A stretch of DNA of 64,000 nt from Actinoplanes aureus (GTDB taxonomy: Bacteria > Actinomycetota > Actinomycetes > Mycobacteriales > Micromonosporaceae), in NCBI RefSeq assembly GCF_015704865.1, contig NZ_JADQTO010000014.1, forward strand, positions 208,581 through 272,580, read 5' to 3'. Positions 40,573 to 49,058 of this stretch are shown here, one piece after another (within the stretch, counting starts at the first letter, position 1; the number at the start of each line of letters is the position of its first letter). Both the position numbers and the translations under genes were made by a program. The notes beneath the pieces are model-generated. The model saw nothing but the letters and a program-made list of their open reading frames with translations. It ran no database searches and was not told where the DNA came from.

Positions 40573-42696
40573 TCAGGGTGTGTGCACGAACGCTCGGGAC
40601 CGAACCACGTCGACGGCGACGTCGAAGAGCTCCGCGGTGGTGCTCGCGAGCCGTTCGCCACCCCACTGCACGGCGAGTTCGTAGTCGACGCCGCGATCGG
40701 TCAACCCGGTGGCTTCCAGCACCTTGATGGAGCTAGCCCTAACCTGTTCGGAAAGTGCGTCTAAGTCTCGGATGAGCCATCGGCCGCCGGCCGCCTGGGT
40801 CGCGTCAGTTTTCCGCTCCGACCAGAACCGGGCCGCGTCGTCCGCCTTGCTCCACCAACCGAACAGGACATGCCCCCGCAGCAGGATCAGCAACGGGTGG
40901 ACCCCGATGCGCTCCGCGCAGCCGGCGAGCAGCAAGACGAGGTCGAGGCAGGTGCCGACCTTCTGTTCCAGGATCTCGCGGGGAGAGCGGATCCACTGAC
41001 CGGATGCCGAGAGTAGTCCGGGCGGTCGCAGCGAACCGCCCGGCGGGGATGCGTAGTTGATCCGTCGGTTGCGGAGCCTCGTATACACGGCCTTGATCTG
41101 CAGCTCGACGTCGGCGACATCGGACGATCTTCCGTAGCCCTTGAAACTCTTGACGTTGGTACTCAGCGTGGCCAGCGTCTTCTGGGCCTCTCTCATCACC
41201 GAGATGACGCCCGGGTCGAACGGCCGGACGTAGGCAGGGATGTAGGGCCACGCCTCTTCGGTGTCCACCCATTCGTTCGGCGCCAGCCACCGCACCGGCC
41301 TGGTCGTGTGGGACAACCGCTGCCCACCTTGCGCGACGAGCACTGTAACGTTGATCCAGCACCGGCCACGTCCGCGGCGAACAAGCTCGTCCAGCTGCGG
41401 GAACCGCCAACCGGTGACGTCCATCCGGTTGATGCCGGCCCGCAGATTTGTGTGGTGACGCACGACGGAGCTGCCGTCCCCGGTCTCGACCAGCGCCTCG
41501 ATCGAGACATCCGGTACGTCGGTCGAGGAGCGGACAGCTAGCGCCTCAACGACGTTCCTGCCGTTGACGGCGAACGCGGCGTTCATGATCGGCGGTACGA
41601 CCAGGCGCAGCGTGACTGCGGCCGGAGAAGGCTCCGCCGGTGGGCGAGGTGCCGATTCCGACCGTCTCGTGGCGCGGCCGACGTCCGGCGGCCACGAGTT
41701 GCGCAGGGTCAGCGTTCGCGCGTCTGGGTGGGGCAACCAGAGTGTCGGCAGTGAGAGGACCGGGCCGGATTCGAGGACGATCCGCTGAAACGACGCCACG
41801 GCCTCGACGATGGGGTGGCCGGCGACGAGCTGCGCGTACACATGAGCGGCGAGGTCGGCTGCGGCCGGGCCGGACACAGGCCCGTACCACCCGGCAATCA
41901 CGGCGCCGGTGCGGCCACAGACGTCAGCAGCCATCGCGCCTCCGGTAGCGGCCCCGTTGAGCAGGATGAACCTGACACTTCCCGCGCCGGCGGCCAAGGC
42001 GCCGCCGAGTTTCTCGGACGAGATCCACCGGGTGCGGTCACCGTCGCGGACCGCCACCCGGAGGCTCTCCCGCCGCCAGTGACGGGTCCGCGGCAGGCTC
42101 AGGTGCACCGCCGCGGGCAGGTGTTGCCGCAGCCGGTCCGGAATTTGTTTGAACGGCTGGTCCACGATCGGGACCGTCCCGATTCCCGGCCGGTGCAGCA
42201 TGCTGTGCAGCAGGGACAGTTCATGTCGCAGGTGGGCGTCGGTCGCGCCGTCCGGCGAGGACCAGGCAGCGAGAATTATCTCGTAGTCGCCGCGGCGGGC
42301 GAACGGGTGCTCCACCGGCGGCGTGTGCACCCGCGCCACCGCGACGTTGTCGAGTTCCAGCGCGGTCACCAGCAGTTCCCACGGCAGTTCGGCGAGTTCC
42401 GGCATGCCGGCCTCGACGCATAGCAGGGCAGCGCCGTCCGACGAGCCGGCCCAGCGAGCCAGTGCCAGCGCGACGCCGAGCGGGACCCGCCGCGCCCAGG
42501 CACGCACGACCGCATCGGTTACGCTCCGGTCGAACCACAGGACGCTGTCGATGTCGATCGTCAGGCCAAGGCGCTCCAGGTCTGCGTCGGACGTCTGCTC
42601 GATCGGTGGCTCGCCGTCGGCCCGGAACCGCCACTGGAGCTGATCACCGGACCTTGTAATTGCGAGAACGGCCGGCGAGGTATCGAGTGATCGCAT
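40573..42696 (-). CDS. Inactivated CHAT domain fused to a transglutaminase-like peptidase
   Basis: A 707-residue protein. Residues about 90-330 have the CHAT (caspase-like) layout (AALLCVEAGMPELAELPWELL, LPAAVHLSLPRTRHW, SVRFILLNGAATGG, AVIAGWYGPVSGPAAADLAAHVY, LPTLWLPHPD), but the Cys expected in LNAC-x-SG reads LNGAATGG, and the HG histidine is replaced, so this half is probably a binding module. Residues about 520-650 form a transglutaminase/papain-like peptidase with C583 (VGTCLDLVLLLAG), H609 (RGHVLFGWW) and D644 (LIRDLDAL). It is the last gene of a four-gene operon. A role in biological conflict is inferred from architecture and island context. Confidence 0.75.
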   Translation of the reverse strand: MRSLDTSPAVLAITRSGDQLQWRFRADGEPPIEQTSDADLERLGLTIDIDSVLWFDRSVTDAVVRAWARRVPLGVALALARWAGSSDGAALLCVEAGMPELAELPWELLVTALELDNVAVARVHTPPVEHPFARRGDYEIILAAWSSPDGATDAHLRHELSLLHSMLHRPGIGTVPIVDQPFKQIPDRLRQHLPAAVHLSLPRTRHWRRESLRVAVRDGDRTRWISSEKLGGALAAGAGSVRFILLNGAATGGAMAADVCGRTGAVIAGWYGPVSGPAAADLAAHVYAQLVAGHPIVEAVASFQRIVLESGPVLSLPTLWLPHPDARTLTLRNSWPPDVGRATRRSESAPRPPAEPSPAAVTLRLVVPPIMNAAFAVNGRNVVEALAVRSSTDVPDVSIEALVETGDGSSVVRHHTNLRAGINRMDVTGWRFPQLDELVRRGRGRCWINVTVLVAQGGQRLSHTTRPVRWLAPNEWVDTEEAWPYIPAYVRPFDPGVISVMREAQKTLATLSTNVKSFKGYGRSSDVADVELQIKAVYTRLRNRRINYASPPGGSLRPPGLLSASGQWIRSPREILEQKVGTCLDLVLLLAGCAERIGVHPLLILLRGHVLFGWWSKADDAARFWSERKTDATQAAGGRWLIRDLDALSEQVRASSIKVLEATGLTDRGVDYELAVQWGGERLASTTAELFDVAVDVVRSRAFVHTP

Positions 42697-42720
42697 TCGG
42701 CCACGGCCCGTAAGCGCGTT

Positions 42721-42864
42721 CTAGCGATCGGCGGGTGGAATAGGACGCGGCCGTTCCGGAGGGTCGTCGCGGCGCTCCGGGTTGTCGGTGATCGGCCAGG
42801 ACGGCTCCGGCGGTGGCGGTGGCGGTTCGGGGGCGTCCGGCTTGTCAGGTTCTCTAGCAACCAT
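42721..42864 (-). CDS. Proline-rich 47-residue protein
   Basis: ATG 42864 lies 2 bp after the stop of the membrane-protein gene, with GAGGTGA as ribosome-binding site. The product is almost entirely Pro, Glu, Asp and Arg (APEPPPPPPEPSWPITDNPE...), hence unstructured. Poly-Pro tails of this kind can be linkers or peptidase substrates. It is 24 bp upstream of the CHAT/transglutaminase gene. Confidence 0.6.
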   Translation of the reverse strand: MVAREPDKPDAPEPPPPPPEPSWPITDNPERRDDPPERPRPIPPADR

Positions 42865-42866
42865 GG

Positions 42867-43334
42867 TCACCTCGTAAACAGGGCGGAGAGGAGAAGTCCG
42901 AACTCGGCCGTCAGCAACACTGCAGCACCACTGAACATCCACTGTAGCCGGGCGAGGATTCGGCCATTGCCTTGCTTGAATCGCTCGAGGTCAAGTGCCA
43001 AATGACGCCGCATCGAGTCGAGATCGTGACCGTCGCCCACGGCCTGAAGCAGTGCGGACACCTTGGGGGTAAATCTCCACCGGAACAGCGGTGCGGTGAT
43101 GAGAAGGGTCAGCAGCAAGGTGCCCGCCAGCGCCACAATGGCGAGTTGGGTCAGTGCCCCGGGCCGGACACCGTCGGACAGCAGCGGGGCACCCATCAGT
43201 GCGCCGACGAGCGCGGCGGCGGACAGCAGGACCGTCGCACGTGAACGCAGGTGGTCCAGCACCGCCTGCTGCTCGGTCAACGCCCGGAGCGCCTCGGAGA
43301 GCACCAGCTCTAGCCGCTCGTCGCTGTCGGCCAC
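42867..43334 (-). CDS. Three-TM membrane protein of the CHAT/TGase operon
   Basis: A 155-residue protein from GTG 43334, coupled to the stop of the preceding gene. The layout is a cytosolic helix (ERLELVLSEALRALTEQQAVLDHLRSRATVLL), two adjacent helices (SAAALVGALMGAPLL, LTQLAIVALAGTLLLTLLITAPLF), a cytosolic segment with DGHDLDSMRRHLALDLERFKQGN and a final helix (WMFSGAAVLLTAEFGLLLSALF). This resembles small effector membrane proteins in CBASS/Pycsar-like systems (SLATT-type), but I cannot prove family membership. Confidence 0.75.
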   Translation of the reverse strand: MADSDERLELVLSEALRALTEQQAVLDHLRSRATVLLSAAALVGALMGAPLLSDGVRPGALTQLAIVALAGTLLLTLLITAPLFRWRFTPKVSALLQAVGDGHDLDSMRRHLALDLERFKQGNGRILARLQWMFSGAAVLLTAEFGLLLSALFTR

Positions 43335-43338
43335 CTCA

Positions 43339-43596
43339 TCACCTCGGTGGCCGCTTGACGACGCGCATCCCCGCGATACCGACCGGCCTGATCACTATAA
43401 TTGGGTCCTGGAGGCTGCCCTCCCAGGCGATCTCGTACTGATCCGGCTCACCCGGCAAGTCCATGACCTGGATAAGTCCGGCAAGCAACTCCGAGATCGG
43501 AGTGGCCGGATTGATCTCGATCACCCACTCGTCCACATGGGCGCCGTTGCGGTAGTGCACGGGAACTTCCCTGAGCGCCACGCCCACCTCCGACAC
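43339..43596 (-). CDS. Small protein, possibly a ubiquitin-like beta-grasp
   Basis: An 85-residue protein from GTG 43596, first of the four-gene operon. Its predicted order is strand (GVALREVPVHY), strand (EWVIEINPATPISELLAGLIQVMDL, where PISELLAGLIQVM is helical), strand (YEIAWEGSLQDP) and strand (IIVIRPVG). A beta-beta-alpha-beta-beta arrangement with a T-x-x-E-L-like helix start is the ubiquitin/YukD pattern. The C-terminus VVKRPPR lacks a Gly-Gly tail. The fold is a proposal; the gene itself is well supported by coupling. Confidence 0.65.
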   Translation of the reverse strand: MSEVGVALREVPVHYRNGAHVDEWVIEINPATPISELLAGLIQVMDLPGEPDQYEIAWEGSLQDPIIVIRPVGIAGMRVVKRPPR

Positions 43597-43888
43597 GAGA
43601 GCCTGCCGCCATTTTCGACCGTCACCTGCGCCGGATCAAGCAACGGCATGCTTAGCGGTTGAATCCATTACCGTTCGCCGGCCGGTACGGGCGATCGGCC
43701 AGCTGCCCCGCATCCCCACCGACTCCGAGCGACACGATCGTCGCCGGGCACGGTCCTCAGCCCCTTAAACCATCGGAGGCTTGATGGCCGCCTGGTTGCT
43801 GGGCATCGCCGGAAGCCTGTACTACATACCAACACCGTGGCCGCGGCGCAACGGCGTCTCACTGCCGTCTTAGCTACACTCCGCCTCC

Positions 43889-44110
43889 ATGACGACGATC
43901 TACACAACCCGGGAGTGGAACGGCCACGGGAAGCAGAACTACTACTGGAACGAGTACCGGCTCGAAGGTGACACCGTCGTCAAGTACAAGTGCCACAGGC
44001 AGAAGTTCTTCGATGGCAATGAAAACACCTGGCAACAGGACGAGAGGGTCGTGGAGTCGTGGGGGGTTGACGATCCGAGCATTCCCGACTGGCTCAAGCA
44101 GTATCTATGA
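43889..44110 (+). CDS. Hypothetical protein of 73 residues
   Basis: An aromatic-rich, soluble small protein (REWNGHGKQNYYWNEYRLEG ... SIPDWLKQYL). Base composition is lower in GC than its neighbours, as for other island genes. It lies between the CHAT/TGase operon and the IS110. No relatives are recognised. Confidence 0.6.
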   Translation: MTTIYTTREWNGHGKQNYYWNEYRLEGDTVVKYKCHRQKFFDGNENTWQQDERVVESWGVDDPSIPDWLKQYL

Positions 44111-44391
44111 TCGCGCGCCCTCGATCCAATAGTGCTCTTGCGCTTCCAGGGACAGCCGCAGGCTACAGGCAGGTTCACAGGTATTTACCAGTACGGCCAG
44201 CATGACCAGTATCGAGGCGCACTCACATCGGCAGATCAGATGACATGCACCGGCCGGTCGCGGTCGGTGAGTTGAGTCGAGATGTACGCCGTTCGGGTCC
44301 TTGACCGTCGGCGTGGTCGGGGGGCCTCCTCAGCTCAGACGCAGGTTTCTGCGTTGGACATCGATGGTCACGGAGCTTGAGGAGGTCCCGA

Positions 44392-45452
44392 ATGTCGATC
44401 ATAGGCGGCTTGGACATCCACCGGAAGCAGCTGACATTCGACTGGGTCGACGAGCAGAACGGGAAATGGGAACGCGGCCGGATCACTCCGGCCGACCGGG
44501 AGCATCTGGCCGGCTGGCTGACCCGCTTCGACCCGACGGTGCACGGGTCGGTGGCGTTCGCGCTGGAGGGCTGCACCGGCTGGCGTTACATCGCCGAGGA
44601 GATGGCCAAGGCCGGCGTGACCGCGCATCTGGCCGAGCCGGCCGACACGTCCGTGCTGCGCGGCCCGAAACGGCGGGCCAAGACCGACAAGGCCGACGCG
44701 AGGCTGCTGCGGGAACTGCTCGCCGCTGGCCGGCTGCCGGAGTGCTACATCCCGCCGCCGGAAGTCCTGGAATGGCGGGCGATGCTGGAGCTCTACCAAG
44801 ATTTGCGAACCCAGCACACCGGCTGGGCGCAACGCATCCAGTCGGTCTGTTTCCATCAGGGCACGACCGCGCCGGGGCAGGCCGGGATCGGGTCCGGCTC
44901 CGCGCGATCGTCGACGAACAACTGTCGATCTCCGGCCGGCTGCAGGTCAACACCGCTCTGGCGCTCATGGACGTCCTCGCCGAGCACCTCGAGCGGCTGC
45001 GCCGCAGGCTGCTGTCGACCGCCCGAGGGCTCAAGGGTGCCCGGGCATTGATGCACGACATCTACGGCGTCGGCCCGCTCAGCTCGCTGGCGCTGTGCGC
45101 CTGGCTCGGCGGCACCGACCGGTTCTCCTCCTCGCGGAAGGCGGTCCGGTTCGTCGGCCTGGACATCACCGTGCACTCCTCCGACGGCAAACGCAGCCCC
45201 GGCCGGCTCTCCCGGCAAGGCCCCGAAGTGCTGCGCTGGCTGCTATTCGAAGCCGCGAAGACCTCCGCCCGCGCCTGCGCACCCGGCTACGGCTACTACA
45301 CCCAGGTCAAGGACCGCTACGACGCGAACCGCGCCTGCCTATCCCAGGCCCGCCGCATCGTCCGGCACGCCACCCACATCCTGACCGACCTCGGCGACGA
45401 CGCGTTCACCATCGTCGCCCAACCCGCAGCACCCACCACCATCGCCCACTAA
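44392..45452 (+). pseudogene. IS110-family transposase, frameshifted
   Basis: From ATG 44392 (GAGGAGG upstream) the first frame encodes the RuvC-like DEDD catalytic domain (IIGGLDIHRKQL, VAFALEGCTGWRYIAEEM, RAKTDKADARLLRELLAAG). Near 44870-44890 the frame is lost, and the C-terminal transposase-20 domain with its Ser (GARALMHDIYGVGPLSSLALCAWLGG, RKAVRFVGLDITVHSSDG) continues in the -1 frame to 45452. A single-base loss explains it. The upstream 44113-44391 noncoding segment is where IS110 elements encode their bridge RNA. Exact IS ends are not visible. Confidence 0.88.
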
Positions 45453-45996
45453 CGAGCACGGGATGGATCCGGCGAGGACCGGCCAGCCCGACCTCACGAT
45501 GACGGGTACCAACCGCGGCCAGCTCCCTCGATGCACTGTCAGACCGCACCACCACCGCCCCGCGCAGGCAGTGACCGCGGACGGCCTAGTCAGACTGAGC
45601 GGCCGCACCCCGGCGAGGGGTCACCCGATCAATCATCATGTCGCGGACACGAGTCTCGTCCGACGGCCATAGGTAAGTCTGGCTGCCACTTCGCCATCAA
45701 CCGCACGAGCCCCCCGACTCGAGCGATCAAACCTCGACCCCGGAGCCGCGATTACCCAGATCCCCGATTCGAGATCCGTCACTCACCCCAAGCAGCGAGA
45801 CGGCATCACGCTGCCCGAACCACCCCAAACAGCAACGAAAATCCCCCTGGACCACCGGCACCTCATGCAGGTAAGTGCGCCAGCAACACTCGACGGTGGT
45901 GGAGGATCCGCCACTTGCGGCGTCCAGGTCGGCGATGGCGATCACGACGCCGGGATGGCGACCGTGTCCGTACAACGACGGACTCGGGAGGACACG
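45453..45996. other. 544-bp noncoding stretch between IS110 and integrase
   Basis: No reading frame here looks like a gene. The recombinase frame stays open upstream to 45865 but without gene-like residues. Excisionase and replication genes normally next to actinobacterial integrases are absent. It probably contains the IS110 right end and part of the old element. Confidence 0.5.
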
Positions 45997-47400
45997 GTGC
46001 CGACATCAGGGTTGTTCAAGCAGTGCGGGTGCCGGGATGCGGCGACCGGGAAGCGGCTGCTGCGCCGGTGTGCCCGGCTGACGGAGCGGGGGCACGGCAG
46101 CTGGTACTACCGCTGCTACGTCCGTGATCTGTGGGGCAAGGCCCGGCAGGTCAGCCGCGGCGGCTTCTCCTCGCAGGCCGCCGCCCGCCATGCCCGTGTC
46201 GAGGTGTTGGGCGAGTCGTGGGAGCAGCTCGCCAGCCGTACCTGGACGATCGCGCAATGGCTGCGGTACTGGCTGACCACCCGCCGCTCGATCCGCCCGA
46301 CCACGCTGCGGGTCTACACCCAGCACGTCGAGACCTATCTGATCCCCGGCATCGGCACCCTGCGGCTGAACGAACTGACCGGCCGCCACCTGACCGCCCT
46401 GTTCACTGACCTCGCCGCCGGCACCACCCCCGCCGGCCGGCCCCGTTCGGCCGCCACCCTGCACCGCGTCCGGGCCACCCTGCGGGCCGCCTACAACGCG
46501 GCCATCCGCGACGGCCTGGTCACCGCCAACCCGGCCCGGCACGTCGAGATGCCACCGGCGCGCCGGCCACACGCCACCGTCTGGACCGACAGTCGTGTGG
46601 CCCGCTGGGAGGAGGACGGCACCCGGCCCGCCGTCGCGGTCTGGACCACCGAACAGGTCACCCGGTTCCTGGACAGCGTCGCCGACGACCCGCTGTACCC
46701 GCTGTGGTGGCTGATCGCGCTACGTGGGTTACGCCGCGGCGAGGCCGCCGGACTGCGGTGGAGCGACATCGACCTGGACCGGCGGCAGCTCACCATCACC
46801 AGTCAGCGCACCACTCTCGGCTACCAGGTCCTCGAGGGACCACCCAAGTCCGCGGCCAGCCGCCGCACCGTCGCCCTCGACCGGCAGACCGTCACCGTGC
46901 TGCGCGCGCACTTACGCCGACAACGCGCCGCGTATCTGGCCGCCGGCCGCACCTGGCCACCCTTCGGCTACGTGTTCACTCGGCCAGACGGGCAGCCGTA
47001 TCACCCGAACTACTTCACCCACCGCCTGCACTACCTGATCGGCCGCACCGATCTGCCGCCGGTGCGGCTGCACGACCTACGCCACGGCGCGGCCAGCCTC
47101 GCGCACACCGCCGGCGCGGATTTGAAGACCGTCCAGGACCAGCTCGGCCATGCCAGCATCGTGCTGACCGCCGACACCTACACCAGTGTGCTGCCCGTCG
47201 CTCACCACCGGGCCGCCGAGGCCACCGCCCGGCTGGTCTTGACCACCGCAAGACGCACCCGAGCCAAGATCACCTGCAAAAGCCGGCACCGCACACCGGG
47301 CCTCAGCACGCCCGCGTCCACCACCCCGACACCGGCCAACCCACCGGATACCCGCAGAAATGCAGGTCAGCGTCGTAGCCGACGCCGACGACGGGCGTGA
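45997..47400 (+). CDS. Tyrosine recombinase (site-specific integrase)
   Basis: A 467-residue integrase of the pSAM2/AICE type. The N-terminal region has a Cys pair (QCGCRDAATGKRLLRRC) and AP2-like YYRCYVRDLWGK. A core-binding domain lies at about 75-165 (TIAQWLRYWLTTRRSIRPTTL). The catalytic domain carries R (ALRGLRRGEAAGL), H-x-x-R (LHDLRHGAAS), H (LGHASIVLT) and Y (DTYTSVLP). GTG 45997 follows GGGAGGA. It stops 82 bp from the tRNA-like repeat at 47483, the usual place of an integrase relative to its att site. No replication, transfer or excision genes accompany it, so the element is probably immobile. Confidence 0.93.
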   Translation: MPTSGLFKQCGCRDAATGKRLLRRCARLTERGHGSWYYRCYVRDLWGKARQVSRGGFSSQAAARHARVEVLGESWEQLASRTWTIAQWLRYWLTTRRSIRPTTLRVYTQHVETYLIPGIGTLRLNELTGRHLTALFTDLAAGTTPAGRPRSAATLHRVRATLRAAYNAAIRDGLVTANPARHVEMPPARRPHATVWTDSRVARWEEDGTRPAVAVWTTEQVTRFLDSVADDPLYPLWWLIALRGLRRGEAAGLRWSDIDLDRRQLTITSQRTTLGYQVLEGPPKSAASRRTVALDRQTVTVLRAHLRRQRAAYLAAGRTWPPFGYVFTRPDGQPYHPNYFTHRLHYLIGRTDLPPVRLHDLRHGAASLAHTAGADLKTVQDQLGHASIVLTADTYTSVLPVAHHRAAEATARLVLTTARRTRAKITCKSRHRTPGLSTPASTTPTPANPPDTRRNAGQRRSRRRRRA

Positions 47401-47410
47401 GCGCCCTGGA

Positions 47411-47490
47411 CGCGGCAAGCGTCCAGCGAGCTGCCATCCGCCACAGCAGACACTCCCGCGGCAGGAAGCCGCAGGTGAACCGGTGGGCCG
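47411..47490. repeat. Direct repeat of the integrase-flanking sequence, copy 2
   Basis: The copy partner of 33391-33470; it runs into the tRNA-like fragment. The two copies lie 14 kb apart in the same orientation, which is compatible with duplicated element ends. Confidence 0.7.
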
Positions 47491-47524
47491 CCTCGGATTC
47501 GAACCGAGAACCTATGGATTAAAA
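47483..47524 (-). repeat. tRNA-Lys-like 3' fragment, direct repeat copy 2 (putative att)
   Basis: Minus-strand reading gives TTTTAATCCATAGGTTC, the T arm CTCGG-TTCGAAT-CCGAG and acceptor GCGGCCC. It shares the 17-base core GAACCTATGGATTAAAA (plus strand) and GTGGGCCGCC with the 36046 copy, while the T-stem bases differ in a compensated way. It is therefore a 3' end of a related tRNA gene and not a simple duplicate. Confidence 0.7.
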
Positions 47525-47528
47525 TGCG

Positions 47529-47628
47529 GTGTCGTGCAGGGAGCACATCGCCGGCGGATGAGGACGTGGGCATTCTCATCCGCCAACACTTGTCGCGTGC
47601 ATCTTCGATGCGGTGCTGGATACGACAC
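47529..47628. other. Structured intergenic element next to the att repeat
   Basis: Nested inverted repeats: GTGTCGT (47529) pairs with ACGACAC (47622); AGCAC pairs with GTGCT; CGC pairs with GCG; inside is a perfect 10-bp hairpin GGCGGATGAG/CTCATCCGCC (47553-47584). It could be an integrase arm site, a terminator or a small RNA upstream of the caspase operon. Confidence 0.4.
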
Positions 47629-47776
47629 GTAACTACACCGAGCGGTTCGCTTAACCCGGCGCAGCCGATCGCCAGCGTGACGCCTCATATGACCACCCCA
47701 CTCCGGGTACATGGAGGGCCCGCTGCCGCAGATCGCGACGAGCAATGGACCGTCCAGCGGCTATCCTTCAGGGACG

Positions 47777-48217
47777 ATGTCTGCACCGAAGGACGCCCGC
47801 GGTATTCCGCCGGAGCGCATCGCCGCGATGAGGGTCGTGCGGGACGCGGCGAGGCGGCACGTCGGCGATCGCCCAGGATTCGACTGCCTGCTAGGTTTCC
47901 TGACTTTTGAGCAGGCCGGGCGAGCCGATCCGGGGCTCTGCTGGTCACTCTTCCTGGAGCCCGCGGAGCTTTTGCGGCGTTTCACGGGCAGGTATGAGTC
48001 GGCGTACGCGAGGCGTCCTCTGGCGCTGTTTCTCCTGCGGCGAGGTATTCAGTCGCCCGACCGGGACACGTTGGTCTTGTCCTCTCGCATCCTCCAGCAG
48101 ATCGAGACGATCCGAGCCGACAGGTCGTTGAGGTGGCCGTTCATCTTCCTTGACGCTAATGAGGATGGTGTAGCCGCCGCCATAGCTGTGCACAACGGGT
48201 TCTGGACGAGAGACTAG
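47777..48217 (+). CDS. Unknown first protein of the caspase operon
   Basis: A 146-residue soluble, helical protein (PPERIAAMRVVRDAARRHVGDR, SLFLEPAELLRRFTGRYESAYARRPLALFLLRRG). There are no membrane segments or known catalytic motifs. It could be an adaptor of the effector-associated kind that often precedes caspase-like proteins; this is suggested only by position. Its stop is 4 bp before the caspase start. Confidence 0.7.
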   Translation: MSAPKDARGIPPERIAAMRVVRDAARRHVGDRPGFDCLLGFLTFEQAGRADPGLCWSLFLEPAELLRRFTGRYESAYARRPLALFLLRRGIQSPDRDTLVLSSRILQQIETIRADRSLRWPFIFLDANEDGVAAAIAVHNGFWTRD

Positions 48218-48221
48218 ACGA

Positions 48222-49058
48222 ATGAGCACTTCCTTCATTCTGTCTATCGGGGTAAATCTGTATCGATCGGCGGCTATCAAGGACCTGAGGTGGGCGGGTG
48301 CCGACGCGATCGCCTTCCACGACGCGGCAGTCCGAGGCCGCGAGGTCGGGTCGGTCCGATCGCGGTTGTTGGTCGACCAAGACGCCTCGACCGCGAACCT
48401 CCGAGAGTCGCTGGGAGGATGGCTTGCCGAGGCGGGACCGGAGGACAACGTAGTGGCGTTCTTCGCCGGACACGGGGCTCGTGAGTTGCTGCCCGACGGC
48501 GACCCCCATGCTGCACCCGAGGCCTATCTTTTACCCTCGGACGTTGACCTTGATCGTCTGTACTCAACAGGGTTCTCACTGAGCAGCGAGCTTCCGGTCG
48601 TTCGAAAGCGTATCCGAGCTCGCAACGTCACCCTCATCTTTGACTGCTGCCATGCCGGCGGGGGCGTGGGATTTGCCGACGGTACCCGCTCCCGTGGAAT
48701 CGATGGCCCGCTCATCAGGCGCAGGCTAGCCCTGACAGACATCGGGTTCAACGTCGCCGTTTCGCTGCCCGGTGGAGGGCAGCACGAGATTGGCGACGGC
48801 TTCACGATCCTCATGGCTTGTGGCCCCCATCAGTCGGCCCTCGAACGAGACACGCTCGGCCACGGCATCTTCACCTACCACTTGCTACGCCTGCTCGCCG
48901 AGCGGAGGGACGGCGCACCGTCCGGTGTGCCGATCGGTGTCGGCTACACCCACTTGGCACAAGCGGTGTTGGGCGATACCAACGGGCAGCAACTGCCGAT
49001 CCTGGAAGGGCGCCTCGCCGACCAACAGCTGTTCGTAGGGGGGTCAAAGGGCCGATGA
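48222..49058 (+). CDS. Caspase-like peptidase (C14 family)
   Basis: A 278-residue cysteine peptidase of the metacaspase/orthocaspase type. The catalytic histidine is H84 in VVAFFAGHGAREL and the catalytic cysteine C143 in LIFDCCHAGGG; the N-terminal strand FILSIGVNLY and ALMACGPHQSA-like C-terminal strand (ILMACGPHQSALERDTLGHGIFTYHLL) complete the p20-p10-like fold. There are no extra domains, so it probably needs a partner for activation. Sandwiched in an operon with an unknown protein (4-bp gap) and an HExxH protein (ATGA overlap). Bacterial caspases of this kind mediate regulated cell suicide or defence. Confidence 0.92.
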   Translation: MSTSFILSIGVNLYRSAAIKDLRWAGADAIAFHDAAVRGREVGSVRSRLLVDQDASTANLRESLGGWLAEAGPEDNVVAFFAGHGARELLPDGDPHAAPEAYLLPSDVDLDRLYSTGFSLSSELPVVRKRIRARNVTLIFDCCHAGGGVGFADGTRSRGIDGPLIRRRLALTDIGFNVAVSLPGGGQHEIGDGFTILMACGPHQSALERDTLGHGIFTYHLLRLLAERRDGAPSGVPIGVGYTHLAQAVLGDTNGQQLPILEGRLADQQLFVGGSKGR

